Below are positions 9,873 to 18,764 of a DNA stretch of 64,000 nucleotides, in pieces (position 1 is the first letter of the stretch; every line of letters starts with the position of its first letter). Where the stretch lies: NCBI RefSeq assembly GCF_013386115.1, contig NZ_JACAOR010000007.1, positions 272,702 through 336,701 on the forward strand, read 5' to 3'. The stretch is from Pseudomonas gingeri. GTDB lineage: Bacteria; Pseudomonadota; Gammaproteobacteria; Pseudomonadales; Pseudomonadaceae. The notes beneath the pieces are model-generated. The model was given only the letters and a program-made list of their open reading frames with translations. It was not told the origin of the DNA and made no database searches. The position numbers and the translations under genes are program-made.

Positions 9873-10843
9873 CTACGTTCTGGAGTCTGTACGTCACAGT
9901 CCTCAGCCTGGGTACCATCTTCGCCCTGACCTGGCTGCTGCTGTCGACCCGCAAGGGCCAGCGCGCCGAGCAGACCGACGAGACGGTCGGCCACTCCTTC
10001 GACGGGATCGAGGAATACGACAACCCGTTGCCGAAATGGTGGTTCATGCTGTTCGTCGGCACCATCATCTTCGCCCTCGGCTACCTGGCGCTGTACCCGG
10101 GCCTGGGCAACTGGAAAGGCCTGCTGCCAGGTTATGGCTACCTGGACAACGAGAAGCAGACGCCCTTCGCCAACGGCCAGACCGGCTGGACCGGCGTGCA
10201 TGAGTGGGAGAAGGAAATGGCCCGCTCGGACGCCAAGTTCGGACCGATCTTCGCCAAGTACGCGGCCATGCCGATCGAGGAAGTGGCCAAGGACCCGCAA
10301 GCCCTGAAAATGGGTGGCCGGCTGTTCGCGTCCAACTGCTCGGTCTGCCATGGCTCCGACGCCAAGGGTGCCTATGGCTTCCCGAACCTGACCGACGAAG
10401 ACTGGCGCTGGGGCGGTGACCCGCAAACCATCAAGACCACCATCATGGGCGGTCGCCACGCGGTGATGCCGGCCTGGGCCGATGTGATCGGCGAGCAGGG
10501 CGTGGCCGATGTCGCCGCGTTCGTGCTGACCAATCTCGACGGCCGCAAGCTGCCGGAAGGCGCCAAGGCCGACCCGGCCAACGGGCAGAAGCTCTTCGCC
10601 GCCAACTGCGTGGCCTGCCACGGTCCGGAAGGCAAGGGCACCCCGGCCATGGGCGCCCCGAACCTGACGCACCCGGCTGCGTTCATCTACGGTTCGAGCT
10701 TCGCGCAACTGCAGCAGACCATCCGTTACGGCCGCCAGGGCCAGATGCCTGCCCAGGAACAGACCCAGGGCAACGACAAGGTCCACCTGCTGGCCGCCTA
10801 CGTCTACAGCCTGTCCCACGGCGACAACAAGCCCGCGGAATAA
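9869..10843 (+). CDS. ccoP: cbb3 oxidase subunit III, dihaem cytochrome CcoP (second copy)
   Basis: This 324-residue dihaem cytochrome has two N-terminal membrane helices, the [17 protein letters not shown] linker and two haem c motifs (CSVCH about residue 156 and CVACH about residue 245). Relative to the first copy it carries a short extra segment ([16 protein letters not shown]) near residue 95. It ends the second operon and is followed by a strong terminator. Confidence 0.97.
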   Translation: MTTFWSLYVTVLSLGTIFALTWLLLSTRKGQRAEQTDETVGHSFDGIEEYDNPLPKWWFMLFVGTIIFALGYLALYPGLGNWKGLLPGYGYLDNEKQTPFANGQTGWTGVHEWEKEMARSDAKFGPIFAKYAAMPIEEVAKDPQALKMGGRLFASNCSVCHGSDAKGAYGFPNLTDEDWRWGGDPQTIKTTIMGGRHAVMPAWADVIGEQGVADVAAFVLTNLDGRKLPEGAKADPANGQKLFAANCVACHGPEGKGTPAMGAPNLTHPAAFIYGSSFAQLQQTIRYGRQGQMPAQEQTQGNDKVHLLAAYVYSLSHGDNKPAE

Positions 10844-10867
10844 ATACCCGGCTTGCCGCGACACCCG

Positions 10868-10901
10868 AGGCCCCGCCCGTGCAGACTGGCGGGGCCTTTT
10901 T
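10868..10901 (+). terminator. Intrinsic terminator after second ccoNOQP operon
   Basis: AGGCCCCGCC (10868-10877) pairs perfectly with GGCGGGGCCT (10888-10897) across a 10-base loop and runs into TTTTT. This is a textbook rho-independent terminator, 24 bases after ccoP. Confidence 0.9.
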
Positions 10902-10967
10902 CATCCGCGGGCGCTCTGCCACGGCAGCAATCGGCCCGTCGCGCCACGCGGTTTCATCTATAGTCAA

Positions 10968-10981
10968 TTGACCTGCATCAT
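10968..10981 (+). promoter_or_regulatory. Anr-like box before ccoG
   Basis: TTGACCTGCATCAT matches the Anr consensus TTGAT-N4-ATCAA at 8 of 10 specified bases. It lies 164 bases before ccoG. It would tie assembly-gene expression to low oxygen; the match is only moderate. Confidence 0.45.
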
Positions 10982-11144
10982 GCTTTGTTACATTTGCTAC
11001 ACCATCCAGGCCATTCCCCCAACGCGACCAAAGGTCGCACACTTGAGCCGGGGTGACAGGCGTATCATTGCGCCACTGCACTACCCTTTCTGATCGCGGT
11101 CGGCATGTACTGACCGAGGCATTTTCCCCCAGCCGTGGGATGCA

Positions 11145-12563
11145 ATGATGAGCAACCAGATTCCGGTACACGACGTTACTCCGCCTGCCAAGCACTCGAA
11201 CGACACCGTCGATCTCTACGCCTCACGCGAAAAAATCTACACCCGGGCCTTCACCGGCCTGTTCCGCAACCTGCGGATGACCGGCGGCGCCGCACTGTTC
11301 CTGCTGTATTTCGGCACCGTGTGGCTGGACTGGGGCGGCCACCAGGCGGTCTGGTGGAACCTGCCCGAGCGCAAGTTCTTCATCTTCGGCGCGACCTTCT
11401 GGCCCCAGGACTTCATCCTGCTCTCGGGCATGCTGATCATCGCCGCCTTCGGCCTGTTCTTCATCACCGTCTACGCCGGGCGCGTGTGGTGCGGCTACAC
11501 CTGCCCGCAAAGCGTCTGGACCTGGATCTTCATGTGGTGCGAAAAGGTCACCGAAGGCGACCGCAACCAGCGCATCAAGCTGGACAAGGCGCCCATGAGC
11601 GCCAACAAGTTCCTGCGCAAGTTCGGCAAGCACAGCCTCTGGCTGCTGATCGGCTTCGTCACCGGCATGACCTTTGTCGGCTACTTCTCGCCGATCCGCG
11701 AACTGGTCGTCGACTTCTTCACCGGCCAGGCCGATGGCTGGTCGTACTTCTGGGTCGGTTTCTTCACCCTCGCCACCTATGGCAACGCCGGCTGGCTGCG
11801 CGAGCAGGTGTGCATCTACATGTGCCCGTACGCGCGCTTCCAGAGCGTGATGTTCGACAAGGACACGCTGATCGTCTCCTACGACCCGCGTCGTGGCGAA
11901 GCCCGTGGCCCCCGCAAGAAAGGCACCGACTACAAGGCCCAGGGCCTGGGCGACTGCATCGACTGCACGATGTGCGTGCAGGTCTGCCCCACCGGCATCG
12001 ACATCCGCGATGGCCTGCAGATCGAATGCATCGGCTGCGCGGCCTGCATCGACGCCTGCGACAGCATCATGGACAAGATGGAATACCCGCGCGGCCTGAT
12101 CAGCTACACCACCGAACACAACCTCTCCGGGCAGAAAACCCACAAGCTGCGCCCGCGCCTGATCGGTTACGCAGTGGTGCTGCTGGCGATGATCAGCCTG
12201 CTGGTGATGGCCTTCTTCATGCGCTCGCTGGTGGGCTTCGACGTCAGCAAGGACCGCGTGCTCTATCGCGAGAATGCGGAGGGCCGGATCGAAAACGTCT
12301 ACAGCCTGAAGATCATGAACAAGGACCAGCGCGACCACACCTACGTCCTCGACGCCAGCGGCCTGCCCGACCTGAAACTGCAGGGCCGGCGCGAGATCAA
12401 GGTGCCGGCCGGGGAGATCTTCAGCATGCCGTTCGAACTGTCCAGCGCCCCCGAACAACTGCCGTCGAGCACCAACGAGGTGAAGTTCATCCTCCGCGAC
12501 GCCGATGACGACAGCGTCCACATTGAAGCCAAGAGCCGGTTCATCGGCCCGCAAATTCGCTAA
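11145..12563 (+). CDS. ccoG: cbb3 oxidase assembly protein CcoG (FixG family)
   Basis: CcoG is a polytopic membrane iron-sulfur protein needed for cbb3 assembly; it is known as a cupric reductase that supplies Cu(I). The 472-residue protein has membrane helices in its first half and at about residue 345, a conserved CGYTCPQSVWT segment, and two adjacent [4Fe-4S] motifs (CIDCTMCVQVCP and CIGCAACIDAC, about residues 270-310). A C-terminal Ig-like domain follows. ATG 11145 and 11148 are adjacent; the second gives the usual MSNQIPVHDV start. It leads the assembly genes ccoGHIS. Confidence 0.96.
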   Translation: MMSNQIPVHDVTPPAKHSNDTVDLYASREKIYTRAFTGLFRNLRMTGGAALFLLYFGTVWLDWGGHQAVWWNLPERKFFIFGATFWPQDFILLSGMLIIAAFGLFFITVYAGRVWCGYTCPQSVWTWIFMWCEKVTEGDRNQRIKLDKAPMSANKFLRKFGKHSLWLLIGFVTGMTFVGYFSPIRELVVDFFTGQADGWSYFWVGFFTLATYGNAGWLREQVCIYMCPYARFQSVMFDKDTLIVSYDPRRGEARGPRKKGTDYKAQGLGDCIDCTMCVQVCPTGIDIRDGLQIECIGCAACIDACDSIMDKMEYPRGLISYTTEHNLSGQKTHKLRPRLIGYAVVLLAMISLLVMAFFMRSLVGFDVSKDRVLYRENAEGRIENVYSLKIMNKDQRDHTYVLDASGLPDLKLQGRREIKVPAGEIFSMPFELSSAPEQLPSSTNEVKFILRDADDDSVHIEAKSRFIGPQIR

Positions 12564-12574
12564 GGGAACCCACA

Positions 12575-13114
12575 ATGTCCGTCGCAACCGCCACCAGCCC
12601 CTGGTACAAGCACCTCTGGCCCTGGATCATCATCGGCATCCTGGCCTGCTCGGTGACCCTGACCCTGTCGATGGTGACCATCGCGGTGAAGAACCCGGAC
12701 AACCTGGTCAACGACAACTACTACGAGGCCGGCAAGGGCATCAATCGCTCGCTGGACCGCGAGTTGCTGGCCCAGACCCTGAAGATGCGCGCCAACGTGC
12801 ACCTCGATGAAGTCACCGGCGAAGTCGATCTGCGCCTGAGCGGCGCGAGCCAGCCTGCGACCCTGGAACTGAACCTGATCTCGCCGACCCAGCCGGAGAA
12901 GGATCGGCGGATCACCCTGAACCGCAGCGAGACAGAGCAGGGACGTTATATCGGCCAGTTGAGCGACAAGATCGAAGGCCGGCGCTTCGTCGAGTTGCTG
13001 GGGATGCAGGGCGACAAGACCTGGCGTATGTTCGAGGAAGAGCAGGTCAGCCACGACAAGGACCTGCTGCTGGGCGATGAGCCGCTGCAAGGCGCCGAAG
13101 ACCTGGACAAGTAA
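12575..13114 (+). CDS. ccoH: cbb3 oxidase assembly protein CcoH (FixH family)
   Basis: This 179-residue protein has one N-terminal membrane helix (about residues 14-37) and a soluble periplasmic domain. The segment NPDNLVNDNYYEAGKGIN just after the helix is typical of FixH/CcoH. CcoH associates with the oxidase and its subcomplexes during assembly. It starts 11 bases after ccoG, so the two are cotranscribed. Confidence 0.93.
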   Translation: MSVATATSPWYKHLWPWIIIGILACSVTLTLSMVTIAVKNPDNLVNDNYYEAGKGINRSLDRELLAQTLKMRANVHLDEVTGEVDLRLSGASQPATLELNLISPTQPEKDRRITLNRSETEQGRYIGQLSDKIEGRRFVELLGMQGDKTWRMFEEEQVSHDKDLLLGDEPLQGAEDLDK

Positions 13115-13130
13115 CCACGATTCCGCTTCC

Positions 13131-13218
13131 GTAGGAGCCGGCTTGCTGGCGATAGCGGTCTACCTGGCGATAAAGAGGTCGACTGTGAAATCGCCATCGC
13201 CAGCAAGCCGGCTCCTAC
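13131..13218. repeat. REP/BIME palindrome inside the cco assembly operon
   Basis: A 23-base arm at 13131-13153 (core GGAGCCGGCTTGCTGGCGAT) is repeated as an exact reverse complement at 13196-13218, separated by 42 bases. This is a pair of fluorescens-type REP elements. It almost fills the 112-base gap between ccoH and ccoI and could lower expression of the downstream genes or protect the upstream message. Confidence 0.9.
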
Positions 13219-13226
13219 AGTGACCC

Positions 13227-15686
13227 ATGGCGCCTATGACAATCCCTACCCCCTGCTACCACTGCGCCCTGCCCGTCCCCGCCGGCAGCCGCTTCACCGC
13301 GGCCGTACTCGGCGAAACCCGCGAATTCTGCTGCCCCGGCTGCCAGGCCGTGGCCGAAGCCATCGTCGCCGGTGGCCTGGAGCATTACTACAGCCACCGC
13401 AGCGAAGCCTCCGCCAACCCGGACGTGCTGCCCGTGCAACTGCCGGACGAACTGGCGTTGTACGACCGCGCCGATGTGCAGCAACCCTTCGTCCATCACG
13501 ATGGCGAACTCGTCGAAGCCACCCTGTTGATGGAAGGCATCAGTTGCGCGGCCTGTGGCTGGCTGATCGAAAAACACCTGCGCAACCTGCCGGCCGTGGC
13601 CGAGGCACGGCTGAACCTGTCCAACCATCGCCTGCAGGTGCGCTGGATCGACAGCCAGCTGGCCCTGAGTACCCTGCTCGCCGAGTTGCGCCAGATCGGC
13701 TACGCCGCCCACCCCTACCAGCCCGACCGTGCCAGCGAACAACTGGCCAGCGAAAACCGCAAGTCCCTGCGCCAGCTGGGCCTGGCCGGCCTGCTGTGGT
13801 TCCAGGCGATGATGGCGACCATGGCCACCTGGCCGGAATTCAATATCGACCTGAGCCCCGAGTTGCACACCATCCTGCGCTGGGTCGCCCTGTTCCTCAC
13901 CACGCCGATCGTGTTCTACAGTTGCGCGCCGTTCTTTCGCGGCGCCCTGCGCGACCTGCGGACCCGGCACCTGACCATGGACGTCTCGGTCTCGCTGGCG
14001 ATCGGCAGTGCCTATTGCGCCGGGATCTGGACCTCGATCACCGGGGTCGGCGAGCTGTACTTCGATGCCGTGGGCATGTTCGCGCTGTTCCTGCTCGCCG
14101 GTCGCTACCTGGAGCGTCGCGCCCGCGAGCGCACGGCGGCGGCCACCGCGCAACTGGTCAACCTGCTGCCGGCCTCCTGCCTGCGCCTGCTGGCGGACGG
14201 CCAGAGCGAACGGATCCTGCTCGGCGAACTGCGCCTGGGCGATCGTGTCCTGGTGCATCCCGGCGCCGTCCTGCCGGCGGACGGCAGGATTGTCGAAGGC
14301 CAGTCGAGCATCGACGAATCGCTGCTGACCGGGGAATACCTGCCGCAACCGCGCACGCCGGGAGACGCGGTCACCGCCGGTACGCTGAACGTCGAAGGCG
14401 CACTGACGGTCGAGGTCCTGGCCCTCGGCCAGGACACCCGGCTGTCCGCCATCGTCCGCCTGCTGGAACGCGCCCAGAGCGAAAAACCGCGCCTGGCGGA
14501 AATCGCCGACCGCGCCTCGCAATGGTTCCTCCTGCTGTCGCTGATCGCTGCGGCGGCCATCGGCCTGCTCTGGTGGCAGCTCGACCCGGACCGGGCATTC
14601 TGGATCGTCCTGGCGATGCTGGTGGCGACCTGCCCATGCGCGCTGTCGCTGGCCACCCCGACGGCGCTGACCGCCGCCACCGGCACCCTGCACAAGCTCG
14701 GCCTGCTGCTGACCCGTGGCCATGTCCTCGAAGGCCTGAACCAGATCGACACGGTGATCTTCGACAAGACTGGCACCCTTACCGAAGGCCGCCTGGCCTT
14801 GCGCGCCATCCGCCCCCTGGGGGAACTGGACAGCGAGCGCTGCCTGGCCCTGGCCGCCGCCCTGGAAAACCGCTCCGAGCACCCGATCGCCAAGGCTTTC
14901 GGTCGTGCCCCGCAAGCCGCCGAAGAGGTCCAGGCCACTCCCGGGCGCGGCCTGCAGGGGCGGGTCGGCGAACAGCAACTGCGTATCGGCCAGGCAGCGT
15001 TCGTCTGTGAACTCAGCGGCTGCGCGATCCCCGCGCCACCGGACACCGCCGGACAATGGCTGCTGCTGGGCGACAGCCACGGCGCGCTGGCCTGGTTCGT
15101 CCTCGATGACCGCCTGCGCGGCGATGCCCCGGCCTTGCTCGCCGCCTGTCGCACACGGGGCTGGCGGACCCTGCTGCTGTCCGGCGACAGCTCGCCGATG
15201 GTCGCCAGCGTCGCCGCCGAACTGGGCATCGACGAGGCCCGTGGCGGGCTGCATCCGGATGACAAGTTGCAGGTCCTGAAGCAACTGCAGCAACAGGGAC
15301 GCAAGGTGCTGATGCTCGGCGACGGCGTCAACGACGTGCCAGTACTAGCCGCCGCCGATATCAGCGTCGCCATGGGCTCGGCCACGGACCTGGCGAAAAC
15401 CAGCGCCGACGCGGTACTGCTGTCCAATCGCCTGGACGCCCTGGTGCAGGCCTTCGACCTGGCCCGCCGCACCCGTCGGGTAATCATCGAGAACCTGGTC
15501 TGGGCGGCGCTGTACAATGGCCTCATGTTGCCGTTCGCCGCCCTCGGCTGGATCACGCCGGTGTGGGCGGCGGTCGGTATGTCCATCAGTTCGTTGACCG
15601 TGGTACTAAACGCCTTGCGCCTGACCCGCCTGCCGAGCGCACCGGCCGGCCACGCCCAACCCGATATCCGCCCGCTGCCGGCCTGA
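13227..15686 (+). CDS. ccoI: Cu+ P1B-type ATPase for cbb3 assembly, CcoI
   Basis: CcoI is a P-type ATPase that exports copper to the periplasm for CcoN metallation. Visible in order in the 819-residue protein are an N-terminal cysteine-rich region (CYHC, CCPGC), a heavy-metal-associated domain with GISCAACGW near residue 103, membrane helices, the phosphatase loop (LLTGEYLP), the intramembrane CPC metal site (TCPCALSLATPTAL, about residue 470), the phosphorylation site DKTGTLTEG (about 513) and the hinge GDGVNDVPVLAAAD. ATG 13227 and 13236 are both possible; both lie just after the REP pair and lack a clear ribosome binding site. It is followed by ccoS. Confidence 0.96.
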   Translation: MAPMTIPTPCYHCALPVPAGSRFTAAVLGETREFCCPGCQAVAEAIVAGGLEHYYSHRSEASANPDVLPVQLPDELALYDRADVQQPFVHHDGELVEATLLMEGISCAACGWLIEKHLRNLPAVAEARLNLSNHRLQVRWIDSQLALSTLLAELRQIGYAAHPYQPDRASEQLASENRKSLRQLGLAGLLWFQAMMATMATWPEFNIDLSPELHTILRWVALFLTTPIVFYSCAPFFRGALRDLRTRHLTMDVSVSLAIGSAYCAGIWTSITGVGELYFDAVGMFALFLLAGRYLERRARERTAAATAQLVNLLPASCLRLLADGQSERILLGELRLGDRVLVHPGAVLPADGRIVEGQSSIDESLLTGEYLPQPRTPGDAVTAGTLNVEGALTVEVLALGQDTRLSAIVRLLERAQSEKPRLAEIADRASQWFLLLSLIAAAAIGLLWWQLDPDRAFWIVLAMLVATCPCALSLATPTALTAATGTLHKLGLLLTRGHVLEGLNQIDTVIFDKTGTLTEGRLALRAIRPLGELDSERCLALAAALENRSEHPIAKAFGRAPQAAEEVQATPGRGLQGRVGEQQLRIGQAAFVCELSGCAIPAPPDTAGQWLLLGDSHGALAWFVLDDRLRGDAPALLAACRTRGWRTLLLSGDSSPMVASVAAELGIDEARGGLHPDDKLQVLKQLQQQGRKVLMLGDGVNDVPVLAAADISVAMGSATDLAKTSADAVLLSNRLDALVQAFDLARRTRRVIIENLVWAALYNGLMLPFAALGWITPVWAAVGMSISSLTVVLNALRLTRLPSAPAGHAQPDIRPLPA

Positions 15687-15708
15687 GCCGCGCGGGCCTG
15701 GAGCAAAG

Positions 15709-15927
15709 ATGCCAGCTCTCTATGTGATGATCCCGGCGGCACTGCTGATCGTCGCCATCGCCGTCTACATCTTCTTCTGGGCGGTGGACAGCGGCCAGTA
15801 CGACGATCTCGACGGTCCGGCCCACAGCATCCTGTTCGACGACCAGGACCCGAACCACAAGGCCGCCATCGACGAGGCCGACGGGACGCCGCGCGACCAC
15901 GACCAGCAGGCCCCGCCCCATGCTTGA
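15709..15927 (+). CDS. ccoS: cbb3 oxidase maturation protein CcoS
   Basis: This 72-residue protein has one membrane helix (ALYVMIPAALLIVAIAVYIF) and the conserved WAVDSGQYDDLDGPAHSILF segment that defines CcoS. It is needed for cofactor insertion into cbb3 oxidase. It overlaps the next gene by eight bases, which suggests translational coupling. Confidence 0.95.
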   Translation: MPALYVMIPAALLIVAIAVYIFFWAVDSGQYDDLDGPAHSILFDDQDPNHKAAIDEADGTPRDHDQQAPPHA

Positions 15928-16603
15928 ACTGGCACCCCTGCTGGCCTCGGCGGTGATCCTCGGCCTGCTCGGCGGCGGCCATTGCCTGGGCATGTGCGGC
16001 GGCCTGATGGGCGCCCTGACCCTGGCGATCCCCAAGGAACAACGGGCCCGCCGCCTGCACCTGCTGCTGGCCTACAACCTCGGGCGGATTCTCAGCTACG
16101 CCACCGCCGGCCTGTTGATCGGCCTCGCTGGCTGGGCCGTGGCCAGCAGCCCGGCGGCGATGCTGCTGCGGGTGCTGGCCGGCCTGCTGCTGATCGCCAT
16201 GGGCCTGTACCTGGCCGGCTGGTGGAGCGGCCTGACCCGCGTGGAAAGCCTCGGACGCGGCCTGTGGCGGCATATCCAGCCCGTCGCCAGCCGCCTGCTG
16301 CCGGTGTCGAGCCTGCCCCGCGCCTTGCTGCTCGGCGCGCTGTGGGGCTGGCTGCCCTGCGGCCTGGTCTACAGCACACTGCTGTGGGCGGCGAGCCAGG
16401 GCAATGCCGTCGACAGCGCGCTGTTGATGCTGGCCTTCGGCCTCGGCACCTGGCCGGTGCTGCTGGCCACCGGGCTGGCGGCGGAGCGGGTCACGGCCGT
16501 GCTGCGCAAGCGCAGCGTGCGCCTGGGCGGTGGGCTGCTGGTCATGCTGTTCGGCCTGTGGACCCTGCCCGGCCCGCACCAGCATTGGCTGATGGGCCAT
16601 TGA
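15920..16603 (+). CDS. TauE/SafE-like membrane protein linked to cbb3 assembly
   Basis: This 227-residue polytopic protein has about six membrane helices and belongs to the short TauE/SafE (cytochrome c biogenesis transmembrane region) family. The N-terminal helix holds GGGHCLGMCGG, a His-Cys-Met-Cys cluster that could handle copper or thiols. A second conserved segment is LWGWLPCGLVYSTLLWA. It is coupled to ccoS by an eight-base overlap and keeps this place in other Pseudomonas, so a role in metal or redox supply to the oxidase is likely but inferred. The family name sulfite exporter should not be taken as its function. Confidence 0.85.
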   Translation: MLELAPLLASAVILGLLGGGHCLGMCGGLMGALTLAIPKEQRARRLHLLLAYNLGRILSYATAGLLIGLAGWAVASSPAAMLLRVLAGLLLIAMGLYLAGWWSGLTRVESLGRGLWRHIQPVASRLLPVSSLPRALLLGALWGWLPCGLVYSTLLWAASQGNAVDSALLMLAFGLGTWPVLLATGLAAERVTAVLRKRSVRLGGGLLVMLFGLWTLPGPHQHWLMGH

Positions 16604-16608
16604 GGCGC

Positions 16609-16622
16609 TTGATACAGGTCAA
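16609..16622 (+). promoter_or_regulatory. Anr box of hemN
   Basis: TTGATACAGGTCAA has nine of ten consensus bases. A TAGACT -10 element at 16645-16650 predicts transcription from about 16657, exactly 41.5 bases from the box centre, the classical class II activation geometry. Confidence 0.85.
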
Positions 16623-16684
16623 GATGCGTTCCAGGTCCATCCCCTAGACTCCGGGCATTGCAGCCAATCCGGGGGAACGCCCGC

Positions 16685-18067
16685 ATGCTCGACGCCATTC
16701 GTTGGGACTCTGATCTGATCCACCGCTACGACCTCGCGGGACCGCGCTACACCTCCTACCCCACCGCCGTGCAGTTCAACAGCCAGGTCGGCACCTTCGA
16801 CCTGCTGCATGCCCTGCGCGACAGCCGCAAGGCCCTGCGACCGCTGTCGCTGTATGTGCATGTGCCGTTCTGCGCGAACATCTGCTACTACTGCGCCTGC
16901 AACAAGGTCATCACCAAGGACCGTGGCCGGGCCCAGCCCTACCTGCAACGCCTGGAGCAGGAAATCCAGCTGGTGGCCTGCCACCTGGACCCGAACCAGA
17001 AAGTCGAGCAGTTGCACTTCGGCGGCGGGACGCCGACCTTCCTCAGCCATGACGAACTGCGCCAATTGATGGGCAGCCTGCGCCGGCACTTCAACCTGCT
17101 GGACGACGACTCCGGCGACTACGGCATCGAGATCGACCCGCGGGAGGCCGACTGGTCGACCATGGGCCTGCTCCGCGAACTGGGCTTCAACCGGGTCAGT
17201 ATCGGCCTGCAGGACCTCGACCCGAATGTGCAGCGGGCGGTCAATCGCCTGCAAAGCCTGGAGGAAACCCGCGCGGTGATCGAGGCGGCGCGGACCCTGC
17301 AGTTCCGCTCGATCAACATCGACCTGATCTACGGCCTGCCCAAGCAGACACCGGAACACTTTGCGCGCACGGTCGACGAAGTGATCAACCTGCAACCGGA
17401 TCGCCTCTCGGTCTTCAACTACGCCCACCTGCCCGAGCGTTTCCTGCCCCAGCGGCGGATCAACGGCCATGAGCTGCCGGCCCCGGCCGACAAGCTGGAA
17501 ATGCTCCATCGCACCATCGAGCAACTGACCGCCGCCGGTTATCGTTATATCGGCATGGACCATTTCGCCCTGCCCGATGACGAGTTGGCGATCGCCCAGG
17601 AAGAATCAACCCTGCAGCGCAATTTCCAGGGCTACACCACCCATGGTCATTGCGACCTGATCGGCCTGGGTGTCTCGGCCATCAGCCAGATCGGCGATCT
17701 GTACTGCCAGAACAGCAGCGACCTGAACCAGTACCAGAACACCCTCGCCAGCGCCCAGCTGGCCACCAGCCGTGGCCTGTTGTGCAACGCCGATGACCGC
17801 CTGCGCCGGGAAGTGATCCAGCAGATCATCTGCAATTTCAGCCTGGAGTTCGCCCGTATCGAACAGCAGTTCACCCTCGATTTCAGGGGTTACTTCGCAG
17901 CGCTCTGGCCGCAACTGACGGCCATGGCCGAGGATGGCCTGATCGAGCTGGACAACGAGCGACTCACTGTCCTGCCGGCGGGGCGCCTGCTGGTCCGGTC
18001 GGTATGCATGGTGTTCGATGCCTACCTGGGACAGCAGAATCGCCAACGCTTTTCCCGGGTGATCTAG
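16685..18067 (+). CDS. hemN: Oxygen-independent coproporphyrinogen III oxidase HemN
   Basis: HemN is a cytoplasmic radical SAM enzyme that decarboxylates coproporphyrinogen III to protoporphyrinogen IX without oxygen, for haem synthesis under low oxygen. The 460-residue protein shows the N-terminal YDLAGPRYTSYPTAVQF and the iron-sulfur motif in PFCANICYYCACNKV (CxxxCxxC, then a further Cys), then HFGGGTPTF and QDLDPNVQRAVNR. ATG 16685 is used; an upstream non-ATG start would place the -10 region inside the gene. The product supports the haem demand of the neighbouring cbb3 oxidases. Confidence 0.96.
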   Translation: MLDAIRWDSDLIHRYDLAGPRYTSYPTAVQFNSQVGTFDLLHALRDSRKALRPLSLYVHVPFCANICYYCACNKVITKDRGRAQPYLQRLEQEIQLVACHLDPNQKVEQLHFGGGTPTFLSHDELRQLMGSLRRHFNLLDDDSGDYGIEIDPREADWSTMGLLRELGFNRVSIGLQDLDPNVQRAVNRLQSLEETRAVIEAARTLQFRSINIDLIYGLPKQTPEHFARTVDEVINLQPDRLSVFNYAHLPERFLPQRRINGHELPAPADKLEMLHRTIEQLTAAGYRYIGMDHFALPDDELAIAQEESTLQRNFQGYTTHGHCDLIGLGVSAISQIGDLYCQNSSDLNQYQNTLASAQLATSRGLLCNADDRLRREVIQQIICNFSLEFARIEQQFTLDFRGYFAALWPQLTAMAEDGLIELDNERLTVLPAGRLLVRSVCMVFDAYLGQQNRQRFSRVI

Positions 18068-18070
18068 GCC

Positions 18071-18610
18071 TCAGCTGGCTTTCGGCGGACTCGCCAGTTG
18101 TTGCGCCTGGGTCATCTGGTCGCTGTTCAGGCCATCCGCCTCCATGGCCTTGCCCAGGACGGTATTGGCCTTGGTCAGCGCGGCATTGAGGCCACTCATG
18201 GCCGAGGTCAGGTTGAAGATCTTGATCTCGGCGATTTTCGGGTCAAGCTCCTTGTCGTTGCGAATTTTCTCCAGCTCGGCACGCAACTGCGCCAGTTTCC
18301 GTTGCAGGTCGCGAATGTTCTTCAACGCGGACTGGGTCCTGGACGGCAGGTCACTGTCTTCGATATCGGCGTATTCGCCCGAGCCGGAGCCCTTGACCGC
18401 CTGCTGCTTGCCTGCCTCGGACAGGCTGACCTTGACCCCTTCGGGTGCCGTCGGCTGCTCCTGGTCGATTTCATCGGCCCTGCCGGTATTGCGCAGGATC
18501 TGCTCGCGGCCGGCCTTGATCGCGGCGGCGGACGCGGCGTCCATGGTGTCGGCGTTACGGGGGACTTCGGTGATGGCGAACAGCGGGACGGAATTGCCGA
18601 TGGCGGTCAT
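18071..18610 (-). CDS. Conserved hypothetical protein between hemN and anr
   Basis: This 179-residue soluble protein is of unknown function. It is mostly polar, with a low-complexity stretch (GSGSGEYADIEDSD) and a predicted coiled coil (IRDLQRKLAQLRAELEKIRN, about residues 100-125). The start is ATG 18610, with GGAG about ten bases upstream; an in-frame upstream ATG gives a 33-residue extension with no ribosome binding site. Its stop is three bases from the hemN stop, so the two transcripts converge without an obvious terminator. It sits between hemN and anr as a similar gene does in P. aeruginosa. Confidence 0.8.
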   Translation of the reverse strand: MTAIGNSVPLFAITEVPRNADTMDAASAAAIKAGREQILRNTGRADEIDQEQPTAPEGVKVSLSEAGKQQAVKGSGSGEYADIEDSDLPSRTQSALKNIRDLQRKLAQLRAELEKIRNDKELDPKIAEIKIFNLTSAMSGLNAALTKANTVLGKAMEADGLNSDQMTQAQQLASPPKAS

Positions 18611-18677
18611 GTGGGGTGCTCCATGCGATAGAGGGTCAAGCTTTGTATCGACATTGGTACGAACAACTTTAGAAAGG

Positions 18678-18694
18678 TGCGCCATTTTGGCGCA
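18678..18694. promoter_or_regulatory. Palindrome upstream of anr
   Basis: TGCGCCA and TGGCGCA form seven-base arms around TTT, in the 154-base gap between anr and the divergent hypothetical gene. It is not an Anr box. It could be an operator for another regulator or a small hairpin; I do not recognise the site. Confidence 0.4.
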
Positions 18695-18764
18695 GGCTGG
18701 CCTCGGCAACCCTCACTGGGTTACCCTTACGTCTTATGTGTGTTTTCCCACAAGGATTTAAGAA

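Larger units (their letters stand above)
10844..11144. other. Intergenic region before ccoG
   Basis: This 301-base gap holds the terminator of the second cco operon and an Anr-like box at 10968-10981. The rest looks like promoter and leader for ccoG. No gene is seen in it. Confidence 0.65.

Noticed and set aside
13215..15293. A 692-codon open frame antisense to ccoI
   Set aside because: It is a shadow of the GC-rich codon pattern of ccoI. The antisense translation is low-complexity (Gln, Ala, Gly, Arg rich) without domains, while ccoI has all P-type ATPase motifs.
14105..16600. An 831-codon open frame antisense to ccoI, ccoS and the TauE-like gene
   Set aside because: It spans three real genes on the other strand and its translation is compositionally biased with no recognisable domain.
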